64,000 nt of DNA, from contig JABDFX010000001.1 in the NCBI GenBank assembly GCA_013286315.1, forward strand, positions 21,777 through 85,776, given 5' to 3'. The stretch is from Bacteroidota bacterium. Lineage in GTDB: Bacteria; Bacteroidota; Bacteroidia; Chitinophagales; Chitinophagaceae. The notes below the pieces were generated by a model. It was not told where the DNA came from and searched no databases. It saw only the letters and a program-made list of their open reading frames with translations. Both the position numbers and the translations under genes were made by a program. Below are positions 1-7,792 of this stretch, piece after piece (positions within the stretch are counted from its first letter, which is position 1; each line of letters opens with the position of its first letter).

Positions 1-90
1 CCAACCGCCAACCGCCAACCGCCAACCGCCAACCGCCAACTGTCAACCGTCAACCGCCAACCGCCAACCGCCAACCGCCAACCGTCAACC
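1..90. repeat. CCAACCG-type 7-bp tandem array
   Basis: Near-perfect 7-bp tandem units (CCAACCG with CCAACTG/TCAACCG variants) fill the left edge of the window and probably continue beyond it. On the minus strand the array starts one base after the TAA of the MoxR gene, so it forms that gene's 3' flank. No unit on the plus strand contains a stop, which creates spurious ORFs. Confidence 0.95.
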
Positions 91-91
91 A

Positions 92-1090
92 TTACGGCAC
101 CTGTATCGCCCTCAACACTTCATCAATAATCTGATCCGCATTCACATTTTCCGCTTCCGCTTCATAGGTCAAACCAATACGATGACGCAATACATCTTTG
201 GAAATGGAACGGACGTCTTCAGGAATCACATAACCTCTCTTGTTCAGAAAAGCGTTCGCCTTGGCTGCCAGGGCCATATTGATGCTGGCGCGGGGTGAGC
301 CGCCATAGGAAATCATGGATTTCAATTTATCCAGCCTGTAATTTTCCGGGTTACGGGTGGCAAATACGATGTCGAGAATATAATTCTCGAGTTTTTCATC
401 CATATATATTTTACGCGTCAGATCGCGCGACTCCAAAACTTCCTGCATCGAAACCACCTGTTTCAGCTCGGGTTGTTTCATACCGTTCATATGATTTCGG
501 ATAATCAGCTGTTCTTCCTGTTTGGAAGGATATGTCACAATTACTTTCATCAGGAAACGATCCTGTTGTGCTTCGGGGAGCGGATACGTTCCTTCCTGCT
601 CCAGTGGATTCTGTGTGGCCAGAACCAGGAAAGGCTCTTCCAGAATATAACTGCTGTCACCAATGGTAACCTGTCTTTCCTGCATGGCTTCCAGCAGTGC
701 ACTCTGCACCTTGGCCGGCGCACGGTTGATTTCATCCGTCAACAGGAAATTGGCGAAAATCGGACCCTTCCTTACGACGAACTCATGCTTTTGCTGATTG
801 AAGATCATGGTTCCGATCACATCGGCGGGCAGGAGATCGGGCGTAAACTGGATACGGCTGAATTTACCACGAATAGTCTGCGCCAGGGATTTAATGGTAA
901 GTGTTTTTGCCAGCCCGGGAACCCCCTCCAGGAGGATATGCCCGCTGGTAAGCAGGCCGATGAGCAGGCGGTCCAGCATATATTGCTGTCCAACGATTAC
1001 GCGACTGATTTCCTTGCGCAGTCTGTCTACGAATTGCCCCTGGACCTGAATCGTTTCATTCAATATCCTGATGTCTTCCGCCGTATACAT
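92..1090 (-). CDS. MoxR-family AAA+ ATPase
   Basis: AAA+ chaperone of the MoxR type, thought to act with VWA-domain and DUF58 proteins in assembly or maturation of envelope and other complexes. Visible motifs are Walker A GVPGLAKT (about residues 56-63), Walker B LLTDE (116-120) followed by INRAP, and the sensor-1 LATQNP. The 332-residue length is normal for the family. The gene is transcribed leftwards out of the window, so the usual DUF58/VWA partners would lie at negative coordinates and cannot be seen. Start is the ATG at 1090. The 252-bp gap upstream is divergent with the lipoprotein gene. Family assignment is firm; the specific client is unknown. Confidence 0.93.
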   Translation of the reverse strand: MYTAEDIRILNETIQVQGQFVDRLRKEISRVIVGQQYMLDRLLIGLLTSGHILLEGVPGLAKTLTIKSLAQTIRGKFSRIQFTPDLLPADVIGTMIFNQQKHEFVVRKGPIFANFLLTDEINRAPAKVQSALLEAMQERQVTIGDSSYILEEPFLVLATQNPLEQEGTYPLPEAQQDRFLMKVIVTYPSKQEEQLIIRNHMNGMKQPELKQVVSMQEVLESRDLTRKIYMDEKLENYILDIVFATRNPENYRLDKLKSMISYGGSPRASINMALAAKANAFLNKRGYVIPEDVRSISKDVLRHRIGLTYEAEAENVNADQIIDEVLRAIQVP

Positions 1091-1279
1091 GGTAGTAAAA
1101 AATTAGGTTGCAAAATACGAAGAGTGCGAGAGAGAAAGCTGGAAATTTGGATAATTGGAGTTTTGTGAAATGTTCTCGCAGCCGGGAACGTCCCGGGTAC
1201 TGCGTTTTACCTGAAAATCGGGATAGAATCGGAATTTTGCCTTTCACATTTAGTTCACAAATTTTCCTCTTTTCAAATT

Positions 1280-1287
1280 TAACTTTG
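1280..1287 (+). promoter_or_regulatory. Possible Bacteroidota -7 box
   Basis: TAACTTTG matches the Bacteroidota -7 consensus TAnnTTTG and lies 55 bp upstream of the lipoprotein ATG. No clear -33 TTG is seen at the expected spacing, so this is a motif match in a sensible position, not proof. Confidence 0.35.
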
Positions 1288-1342
1288 ACTATACAATAAA
1301 CGTCAGTGAAACGAGTTACCCTTATAAATAAAACCAAGAGAT

Positions 1343-1789
1343 ATGCGAAAAATAGCCATTTCCGCTGCAGCGATCAGTCTCATTCTGGTTATTAATGCCT
1401 GTAAAAAAAGTGACAGTAACAGTAACAATCCAAGCGCCAGAACCGTTAAAAATTTCTCTGGTTCTTACACTATTACCGCCATCAACGCAAGCGTCCTTGG
1501 CCTGAATGTGAATCTGTATGATTCCTTACCAGCTTGTGACAAGGATAATATCATTGAACTCGATTCTAATTTGACAGCCCATTTTATCGATGCCGGTATA
1601 GTATGCGTTCCCCCTTCAGATTCAACAGGCACATGGAGCCTTTCTTCCAATACAGATACTCTTTATATTGCCGGTACCGCCAATTTCATAAAGTCATGGG
1701 ACGGCAAGACCCTGATATTGACCAGTGTTGAAAATGTTACGGGAATACCAGTGCCGGTAACGGCGACTACCACGTTGGCGAAGAAATGA
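1343..1789 (+). CDS. Small lipoprotein, lipocalin-like
   Basis: Predicted 148-residue lipoprotein. A hydrophobic N-terminus ends in a lipobox-like INAC with the lipidated Cys at about residue 20, followed by a Ser/Asn-rich linker. The remainder (GSYTITAINA..., LTAHFIDAG, GTWSLSSNTDTLYI, LILTSVENV) has the alternating pattern of a small beta-barrel like the lipocalin-like (DUF4923/DUF5004-type) lipoproteins common in Bacteroidota. That resemblance is from memory and weak. It is a lone gene, divergent from moxR and convergent with nadE, with a heptamer array starting two bases after its stop. Function is unknown; surface or periplasmic location is inferred. Confidence 0.75.
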   Translation: MRKIAISAAAISLILVINACKKSDSNSNNPSARTVKNFSGSYTITAINASVLGLNVNLYDSLPACDKDNIIELDSNLTAHFIDAGIVCVPPSDSTGTWSLSSNTDTLYIAGTANFIKSWDGKTLILTSVENVTGIPVPVTATTTLAKK

Positions 1790-1791
1790 TG

Positions 1792-1864
1792 CTAATTGTC
1801 AATGGTTAATTGTCAATTGTCAATGAAATCAATTAACAATTGACAATTGACAATTAACAATTAG
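1792..1864. terminator. Inverted AATTGTC heptamer arms between convergent genes
   Basis: CTAATTGTCAATGG... is mirrored by ...ACAATTGACAATTAACAATTAG. Two opposed 7-bp arrays (AATTGTC/AATTGTT) therefore form a long AT-rich hairpin with a short AAAT centre. It sits exactly between the stop codons of the convergent lipoprotein and NadE genes, and the right arm contains the nadE stop. A bidirectional terminator role is an inference from position and symmetry. Confidence 0.55.
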
Positions 1865-3549
1865 GAAAGGTACTTTCCTACAATCGGCATTCTCCTGCCG
1901 ACACCAAATGCTTTACTGCTTACGCGGATAATCGGACAGAACTGATTTCTTTTGTACTCACTTGTATTAACCAGTTTCAGCACCCGTTCAACAAGGGCCT
2001 GATCAACACCCATCGCAATGATTTCCCTGGGGCCCTTTCTTCTTTCAATATAGAGATATAATATTTTGTCCAGCAGGTCGTACACCGGCAGGCTGTCACT
2101 GTCTTTCTGATCGGGACGAAGTTCAGCAGAGGGAGCTTTCGTCAAAATGGAATTGGGAATTATTTCCTCGTCCTGGTTTATAAAATGGGCCAATGCATAG
2201 ACCTGCATTTTATACAGATCTCCCAGCACGCTGAGTCCTCCGGCCATATCTCCATACAACGTTCCATATCCTGTAGAGAGTTCGCTTTTATTGGATGTAT
2301 TCAGAAGAATATATCCGAATTTATTCGCGATGGCCATGAGCAGGTTACCCCGGATGCGGCTCTGTATATTTTCTTCCGCCAAACTAAACGGCAGATCGTT
2401 GAAAATAGGTTGTAAGGTGGAAAGAAAACTTTCGAATATCGGCTGGATCGGAATAATATCAAATGGATTATTCAGTTTCCCGGACAATGCAGTAGCGTCA
2501 TCCACCGAATGACTGCTGGAAAATCCGGAGGGCATGGCGACGGCACGCACATGCTCGTTGCCCAGTGCCCGGCTGGCAAGGGCCAGTGTGACGGCGCTGT
2601 CGATGCCGCCGCTGCTTCCCAGAATGGCTTTCTGAAATCCCATCTTCCTGAAATAATCCCGAATACCGAGCAGCAACGCATCGTGAATTTCCCGGATATT
2701 GTTTCTTCGGGTCAGATATGGAATGATCTGGTCCGGTGTTAAAACAGATGCTGATGTAAAAACCGGCGTGTGTTTGTTGATAGGGCGGTACTTGATTTCG
2801 GTATCAATGATCTGGAAGTCTTCTTCAAAAATCTTCATATGATGGGTGCAGGTGCCGTAGGCATCGTACACCACGCTTCCACCATCAAAAATAATCTCCG
2901 TTTGCGCACCCACTGCATTGCAGTAATACATAGGAAGTTTGTATTTGAGCACGTTCTGACGAACAACGGCGCGGCGATCCTCTTCATGATCATAGTCAAA
3001 AGGAGAGGCGGAGATGTTGATCATCAGATCGGGATGCTGGAGCATCAGGTGATCCATGGGACAGGCGCGGTATAATGGATTCTCACCCAGGTTCCAGATA
3101 TCTTCACAGATCGTAACAGCCAGACGTTTCCCCTGGAATTCGATCACCCGCCAGTCCTGTCCCACTTCAAAATAACGGTCTTCGTCAAAAATATCGTAGG
3201 TGGGCAAACAGGTTTTATGTACGACGGCCTTTACTTCATGATCATGCAGAAACCAGGCGGCATTGTACAGATCCTTTCCATTCGGATCCGGGTTGGGTGC
3301 GGGGGAGCCTACAATCACCCCGATGCCTGCCGTAAATGCCTTGATTTTTTCCAGGGAATCATAACAACGTGAAATAAAATCTCCGAACTCCAGAAAATCG
3401 CGGGGCGGATATCCGCATACACATAATTCTGAAAAAACAACCAGATCCGCACCAGCTTCTTTCGCCATCTGAATTCCCTGAATGATCTTTTCAGTATTGT
3501 ATTCGAAATTTCCGATGTGATAATTCTGTTGAACCAGCGCGATCTTCAT
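1861..3549 (-). CDS. nadE: Glutamine-dependent NAD+ synthetase
   Basis: Cytosolic enzyme that amidates deamido-NAD to NAD+ using glutamine-derived ammonia and ATP. Residues 1 to about 260 form the nitrilase-type glutaminase with Glu41 (FSELC), Lys112 (HKTCLP) and Cys148 (TICEDIW). Residues from about 270 on form the synthetase with the PP-loop GSSGGIDSAVTLALA and the STGYGTLYGDMAGG block. Length 562 is right for the two-domain form. ATG start at 3549. A TAAATTTG -7-like box ends only a few bases upstream, so the message may be nearly leaderless. The stop codon falls in the heptamer hairpin shared with the convergent lipoprotein gene. Divergent from the GldB-like gene. Confidence 0.97.
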   Translation of the reverse strand: MKIALVQQNYHIGNFEYNTEKIIQGIQMAKEAGADLVVFSELCVCGYPPRDFLEFGDFISRCYDSLEKIKAFTAGIGVIVGSPAPNPDPNGKDLYNAAWFLHDHEVKAVVHKTCLPTYDIFDEDRYFEVGQDWRVIEFQGKRLAVTICEDIWNLGENPLYRACPMDHLMLQHPDLMINISASPFDYDHEEDRRAVVRQNVLKYKLPMYYCNAVGAQTEIIFDGGSVVYDAYGTCTHHMKIFEEDFQIIDTEIKYRPINKHTPVFTSASVLTPDQIIPYLTRRNNIREIHDALLLGIRDYFRKMGFQKAILGSSGGIDSAVTLALASRALGNEHVRAVAMPSGFSSSHSVDDATALSGKLNNPFDIIPIQPIFESFLSTLQPIFNDLPFSLAEENIQSRIRGNLLMAIANKFGYILLNTSNKSELSTGYGTLYGDMAGGLSVLGDLYKMQVYALAHFINQDEEIIPNSILTKAPSAELRPDQKDSDSLPVYDLLDKILYLYIERRKGPREIIAMGVDQALVERVLKLVNTSEYKRNQFCPIIRVSSKAFGVGRRMPIVGKYLS

Positions 3550-3553
3550 GTAA

Positions 3554-3561
3554 CAAATTTA
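3554..3561 (-). promoter_or_regulatory. Possible -7 box for nadE
   Basis: TAAATTTG on the minus strand fits TAnnTTTG and ends five bases before the nadE ATG, implying a very short leader if used. Confidence 0.3.
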
Positions 3562-3610
3562 CTGCTAAGGCCCGGAATACTAACTTGCAGCCCTGAACGT
3601 TTTTATCCGG

Positions 3611-4624
3611 ATGAAAAAATATCTCCCGCTACTTTTTTTACTATTTATAATCGCCTGCAAAACAGGTAAAAAATCGCCCGACACATCCAATATTACCGTT
3701 ACGGTTCATATCGAACGATTTGATCAGGCGTTTTTTGCAACCGATACAAACCATATACAGCAGGGATTACTGGATCTCGCAAGACAATATCCATGGTTTA
3801 TAAATGATTTTGCAGTAAACATCCTGGGCACCAGCCCGCTGTCAGATACCAGTATCAATGCCTTCTTTATTTGTCGTCGTTTTATCAGCGGATATGAGCC
3901 TGTAAGAGATTCGCTGGAATTGAAATTCGCAGATATGCGGCCCATGGAAGAAGAGTTGAAAAAAGGCTTTCAGCATGTACGTTATTATTTCCCCAAATAC
4001 AATCTGCCTCCAAAAGTAGTCTCCTATATCGGTCCTTTCGATGCGCCCGGTGTTGCCTTAACGCGATATACGTTGGCCATTGGTCTGCAACTCTATGCCG
4101 GGAAACAATTTCCTTTTTATCTGAGCAGACAGGGACAGGATCTTTTCCCTTTGTATATTTCCCGTCGCTTTGAACCGGAATACGTCGTGCCCAATTGTAT
4201 GAAGGCCCTTGCCGAAGATATATTTCCGGATCAGAGTCAGGGAAAACCGCTGATCGAACAAATGATTGAAAAAGGAAAAAACTGGTGGCTGATTGATCAG
4301 TTCTTACCGGAAACGGCCGACAGTTTAAAAACAGGATTTACCCGGAAGCAACTCGACTGGTGTGAATCGAACGAAGGACAGGTCTGGAATTTTTTTCTGG
4401 ATCAGAATCTCTACTCGCCTGATCCCGATCTGATCAAAAATTTTATCGGCGACGCACCTTATACGCAGGGAATGCCCGAAGCCTCCCCCGGAAACATCGG
4501 TCAGTGGGTGGGTTGGCGCATTGTACAAAAATATGCATCCCTTCACCCCGACATTACAGCACTTCAACTCATGCAAACCCCCGACCGCACAATCTTTGAT
4601 GAAGCGAAATATAAACCCCGTTAA
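3611..4624 (+). CDS. gldB: Gliding motility lipoprotein GldB-like
   Basis: 337-residue lipoprotein with an N-terminal signal ending in FIIAC (Cys about residue 16). The body matches the GldB/DUF2268-like pattern as I know it: HIERFDQAFF near the N-terminus, then long helical stretches with YPWF, NWWLIDQFLP and a C-terminal GQWVGWRIVQKY segment. GldB is an essential component of the Bacteroidota gliding / type IX secretion apparatus, anchored at the envelope. The gene is divergent from nadE with a 61-bp gap. Whether the organism glides cannot be told, because gldB homologues persist in non-gliders. Its TAA is the first unit of a TAAGCCTAAAGCC array. Confidence 0.8.
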   Translation: MKKYLPLLFLLFIIACKTGKKSPDTSNITVTVHIERFDQAFFATDTNHIQQGLLDLARQYPWFINDFAVNILGTSPLSDTSINAFFICRRFISGYEPVRDSLELKFADMRPMEEELKKGFQHVRYYFPKYNLPPKVVSYIGPFDAPGVALTRYTLAIGLQLYAGKQFPFYLSRQGQDLFPLYISRRFEPEYVVPNCMKALAEDIFPDQSQGKPLIEQMIEKGKNWWLIDQFLPETADSLKTGFTRKQLDWCESNEGQVWNFFLDQNLYSPDPDLIKNFIGDAPYTQGMPEASPGNIGQWVGWRIVQKYASLHPDITALQLMQTPDRTIFDEAKYKPR

Positions 4625-4768
4625 GCCTAAAGCCCAAAGCCTAAAGCCTAAAACTTTTTTCGTAGATCGTTCATCGTGTATCTTTTATCGATATACGATC
4701 CACGATATATGATACACGATCAAACGCCAAACGCCAAACGCCAACCGCCAACTGCCAACCGCCAACCA
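4622..4768. repeat. Composite heptamer array 3' of gldB
   Basis: Three successive 7-bp families: AAGCCTA/AAGCCCA directly at the gldB stop codon, then a CACGATA-type block, then CCAAACG/CCAACCG units. The array starts with the stop codon itself. No coding potential. Confidence 0.85.
4673..4720. repeat. Inverted repeat in CACGATA block
   Basis: Perfect 10-bp arms ATCGTGTATC and GATACACGAT flank a 28-bp centre made of related 7-bp units. It could fold as a terminator-like hairpin for gldB; function is inferred. Confidence 0.6.
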
Positions 4769-4891
4769 AAAGTTGCGCAAGTGTTAACGAAATCCGTTAA
4801 ATCCCATTCAGCAATCGCGTTCCGCCATTTACCACAATCCACGCATGCGTGCATTTTCTGAAGACTATTTTTATATCATAAAAAATCTATT

Positions 4892-5563
4892 ATGATATTT
4901 CAAAAGAAAATAAACAGCAGGATTTTTTTTGTTTTATTGTTGACCGCAACAACGTTTAGCTCTAAAGCACAAACCGACTCTGCGCCAAAGAAAGTGGCTA
5001 TCTTTTTATACAAGGGTGCAGAAATATTAGATCTCGCCGGACCGGCAGAAGTTTTTGCGGCTTCCGGATTTGATACCTATACCATGTCGGTCGATGGAAA
5101 AGAAATTCTTTCTCAGGGATTCATCACGATCAAACCGCAGTACTCGCTGGACAATGCTCCCGTCCCGGATATTGTCGTTTTTCCGGGTGGTGGAGCCACG
5201 GCTACGGCAAATGACCCCAGGGTAATGGAATGGGTAAAGAAACTTCATGACCGCGGTTCCATCCTGATGTCTGTTTGCACGGGGGCGCAGATACTCGCCC
5301 GGGCAGGTTATCTCGACAACAAGAACATAACCACCTGGCATGGCTACATAAATGATTTGCAGAAGCTGGTACCGACTGCTGTTGTGCTGGGAAATACCCG
5401 TTTTGTTGATAACGGAAATATCATCACAACGGCCGGTGTTTCAGCCGGAATCGACGGTGCACTGTACCTGGTATCCAGGCTGAACGGCATGGACGCCGCC
5501 AAACAAACTGCCTTTTATATGGAATACGATAAATGGGATCCCAAAGCGGGAAGAGTGGAATAA
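4892..5563 (+). CDS. Periplasmic DJ-1/PfpI family protein
   Basis: 223 residues with a cleavable signal peptide (hydrophobic core, FSSKAQ cleavage-like site near residue 27) followed by a class I glutamine-amidotransferase-like fold of the DJ-1/PfpI type: VAIFLYKGAEILDLAGPAEVF, VFPGGGAT, the nucleophile-elbow Cys in SVCTGAQILARAG, and TAGVSAGIDGALYLV. This domain is also the N-terminal sensor of GlxA-type AraC regulators and of isonitrile hydratase, but no HTH follows here. The substrate is unknown. Lone gene; its TAA opens a TAAAGCC heptamer array. Export makes an enzymatic or stress role in the periplasm more likely than regulation. Confidence 0.82.
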   Translation: MIFQKKINSRIFFVLLLTATTFSSKAQTDSAPKKVAIFLYKGAEILDLAGPAEVFAASGFDTYTMSVDGKEILSQGFITIKPQYSLDNAPVPDIVVFPGGGATATANDPRVMEWVKKLHDRGSILMSVCTGAQILARAGYLDNKNITTWHGYINDLQKLVPTAVVLGNTRFVDNGNIITTAGVSAGIDGALYLVSRLNGMDAAKQTAFYMEYDKWDPKAGRVE

Positions 5564-5803
5564 AGCCTAAAGCCCAAAGCCTAAGGCCTAAAACCAATAC
5601 AAGCTTAACGCCTAACGCTTAACGCGCAACGCCTTTCCGGTCAACGGTCAACCGCCAACCGCCAACCGTCAACCGCCAACCGCCAACCGTCAACCGCCAA
5701 CCGCCAACCGTCAACCGCCAACCGCCAACCGCCAACCGCCAACCGTCAACCACCAACCGCCAACCGTCAACCGCCAACCGCCAACCGCCAATCGCCAACC
5801 GAT
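5561..5803. repeat. Long composite heptamer array (AAGCCTA then CCAACCG)
   Basis: Starts with the stop codon of the PfpI gene as TAAAGCC. It passes through AAGCCTA and CTTAACG units into about 23 units of [C/T]CAACCG. Inside the CCAACCG part the variants follow a GTC-GCC-GCC order, giving a 21-bp higher-order period. No gene lies here. The motif CCTAAAACCAATACAAGCTTAA (5586-5607) recurs inverted near 8552. Confidence 0.93.
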
Positions 5804-5859
5804 CCCCACTCGGCCATTCAAGAAATATGGTTTAAATTTACGTTTTCAAACCAGCAAGT

Positions 5860-6864
5860 ATGCCCAAGCCGAACAGCTTCCGGTGGAGTATGGAAAGTGA
5901 GCCTCATAAGCCGAGAACCAAGGAAATCATTCATAAATACCCGGAGATCAGGACTCTGATCGGCCGGAATCCATGGACTTTTGGCGTTATCCTGCTCTGC
6001 GTCGGATTTCAGATTGTTCTGTCATATTTCCTCAGGGACGCATCCTGGTGGGTCATTTTCCTGGTAGCCTATCTGGGCGGCGCTTTTGCCAGCCACACGT
6101 TATATGTATGTATCCATGAAGCCGCACACAACCTCATTTTCAAGAAAAGTTTTTTCAATAAAATAGCGGCGATCACATCAAATCTTCCATTGGTTTTTCC
6201 GAGCGCCATTTCTTTTCAGAAATATCACCTGAAGCATCATTCCTACCAGGGCGTTGAAGAACTGGATGCAGATATGCCTTATCGCTGGGAAGCAAAACTG
6301 ATCAACAACTCCGGCTTCGGAAAAGCACTCTGGCTCTTATTCTATCCCATTTTCCAGATGATCCGACCGGGTCGTATAAAGGAAGTCCGGCTCATGGATA
6401 AGTGGACCGTTGTAAATATCATTGTACAGGTCAGCTTCATGACGGTATTTATATATTTTCTTGGATGGAAGGCCGCTGCTTATATGACGATGAGCTTTTT
6501 CTTTTCGGTCGGGCTCCATCCGCTGGGCGCCAGATGGGTTCAGGAACATTTCCTCACGCATGGCGACCAGGAAACAAAGAGTTATTATGGTTCTTTGAAT
6601 TCCGTTAACCTGAATGTAGGATATCATAATGAACACCACGATTTCCCTTCTGTTCCCTGGAACAAATTACCCAAGATCAAAAAATTCGCCGGCAACTATT
6701 ACAACACGCTGGGGCATCATACTTCATATACTATCCTGCTGTTTAAATTTCTTTTCGACCCTAAATTATCCGTGTATTCCCGTATGGCCAGAGATAACCG
6801 GGGAAGCAAATTGAAGACGTCTGCTGCGGTAGGAAAAACTGAAAAAGTTACGCCGGAGGCTTAA
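5860..6864 (+). CDS. Sphingolipid delta-4 desaturase-like membrane desaturase
   Basis: 334-residue di-iron membrane desaturase. Histidine boxes are HEAAH (residues 86-90), HLKHH (123-127) and HNEHH (256-260), with hydrophobic stretches around 41-58, 62-85, 183-202 and 205-222. The N-terminal segment (KYPEIRTLIGRNPW) and the box contexts (NLPLVFPSAISFQKYHLKHH, NVGYHNEHHDFP, YSRM near the C-terminus) resemble animal and fungal dihydroceramide delta-4 desaturase (DES1/DEGS), including its Lipid_DES leader, more than the usual bacterial acyl-lipid desaturases. This comparison is from memory. Likely role: desaturation of a sphingoid base or fatty acid in the inner membrane; substrate not proven. 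Lone gene, convergent with idi. Its stop lies in a heptamer array. Confidence 0.88.
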   Translation: MPKPNSFRWSMESEPHKPRTKEIIHKYPEIRTLIGRNPWTFGVILLCVGFQIVLSYFLRDASWWVIFLVAYLGGAFASHTLYVCIHEAAHNLIFKKSFFNKIAAITSNLPLVFPSAISFQKYHLKHHSYQGVEELDADMPYRWEAKLINNSGFGKALWLLFYPIFQMIRPGRIKEVRLMDKWTVVNIIVQVSFMTVFIYFLGWKAAAYMTMSFFFSVGLHPLGARWVQEHFLTHGDQETKSYYGSLNSVNLNVGYHNEHHDFPSVPWNKLPKIKKFAGNYYNTLGHHTSYTILLFKFLFDPKLSVYSRMARDNRGSKLKTSAAVGKTEKVTPEA

Positions 6865-7000
6865 GGCGGGAGGCAGGAGGCAGGAGGCAGGACGCAGGAC
6901 GCAGGAGGCTTGAAGCAGGAGGCAGGAGGCAGGAGGCAGGACGCAGGACGCAGGAGGCTTGAGGCTCGGGGCGCGAGACTTGAAGGCTAATAGTTTTGTG
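6858..7000. repeat. GGAGGCA/GGACGCA array with 49-bp higher-order period
   Basis: Begins at the desaturase stop (GAGGCTTAAGGCGGGAGGC). Units GGAGGCA and GGACGCA alternate in a fixed order, so GACGCAGGACGCAGGAGGCTTGA occurs at 6891 and again at 6940, exactly 49 bp (7 x 7) apart. It decays after about 6965. Confidence 0.9.
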
Positions 7001-7028
7001 AACAATTGACGTTTAGCTGTTAAAATGA

Positions 7029-7062
7029 TTTCCACTTCCAGTCTTCCAGACTTTCAGTCTTC
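7029..7062. repeat. Short TGGAAGAC-type array at idi 3' end
   Basis: On the minus strand TGGAAGAC-TGAAAGTC-TGGAAGAC-TGGAAGTG runs across the idi stop codon with period about 8 rather than 7. It is small and imperfect but has the same placement as the heptamer arrays. Confidence 0.5.
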
Positions 7063-7584
7063 CATACTTGTATTAAGCTTTGAGCTTAGAAGTGGAAATG
7101 CAATCTTAAACCAGGAACTGTATTTTTCTGGCCGGCGCTCGAGATCCTGGGCAATATCTTCCATCGAGCGAAAGCAATAGTCATTTACTTCCTGCTTATT
7201 CGGATATAGCTGCCCGTTATGCGTTCCGGTATATACATGATCGAATTCATATTCTGTGAGTCCGTTATCGAATTCAGTGCGATAAATAAAATCGAATATT
7301 TTGGTGAGTGTCGTATCAATGCCCATTTCTTCCTTCAGTCTCCTGGCCGCTGCTTCCTCCACTGGCTCTCCCGGACGCGGATGCGAGCAACAGGTATTGG
7401 TCCACAAACCCGGACTGTGATATTTCCCCAGGGCCCGCTGTTGCAGGAGCATTTCGCCTTTCGTGTTGAATATAAAAATGCTGAAAGCCCTGTGTAAAAG
7501 GGCTTTCCGGTGGGCTTCCATTTTTTCTATCGTTCCGGTCTCTACATCCTGATCATTCACCAGGATCACTTGTTCTATTTGCAT
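7054..7584 (-). CDS. idi: Isopentenyl-diphosphate delta-isomerase, type I
   Basis: Nudix-fold enzyme that interconverts IPP and DMAPP for isoprenoids such as menaquinone and undecaprenyl phosphate. Visible features: HRAFSIFIFNTKGEMLLQQRA, the catalytic-Cys region TNTCCSHPRPGE (Cys 65/66), Nudix helix AARRLKEEMGI, and the Glu-bearing FDNGLTEYEFDHVY segment. Length 176 is typical. ATG start at 7584. Stand-alone gene between the desaturase (convergent) and the sigma factor. Its last codons and TGA run into a short repeat. Confidence 0.95.
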   Translation of the reverse strand: MQIEQVILVNDQDVETGTIEKMEAHRKALLHRAFSIFIFNTKGEMLLQQRALGKYHSPGLWTNTCCSHPRPGEPVEEAAARRLKEEMGIDTTLTKIFDFIYRTEFDNGLTEYEFDHVYTGTHNGQLYPNKQEVNDYCFRSMEDIAQDLERRPEKYSSWFKIAFPLLSSKLNTSMED

Positions 7585-7628
7585 TTTTTAAAACTTAAAG
7601 CCCAAAACTTATGAAAAATTTGCGCCTG

Positions 7629-7790
7629 GCGCTTGTCCGGTCATCGGTCAACGGTCATCGGTCATCGGTCAACGGTCAACGATCAACGATCAACGATCAA
7701 CGATCAACGGTCAACGATCAACGGTCAACGGTCAACGGTCAACGAAAAAAACCGTCAACTGTCAACGAAAAAACTGTCAACTGCCAACCA
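7629..7790. repeat. CAACGGT/CAACGAT heptamer array
   Basis: About 20 units of CAACGGT, CAACGAT and TCATCGG variants, ending in GTCAACTGTCAACGAAAAAA and GCCAACC three bases beyond the sigma-factor stop (minus strand). The overlapping ORF-track entries at 7611 and 7633 are repeat translations (repeating RSTVNDQ). Confidence 0.93.
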
Positions 7791-7792
7791 AA

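Noticed and set aside
473-1168. Long ORF on the plus strand opposite moxR
   Set aside because: It is a shadow of the clearly conserved MoxR gene and has no recognisable domain.
6766-7035. 89-codon minus-strand ORF rich in Pro/Ala/Ser
   Set aside because: It translates the GGAGGCA array and the end of the desaturase gene in the wrong frame.
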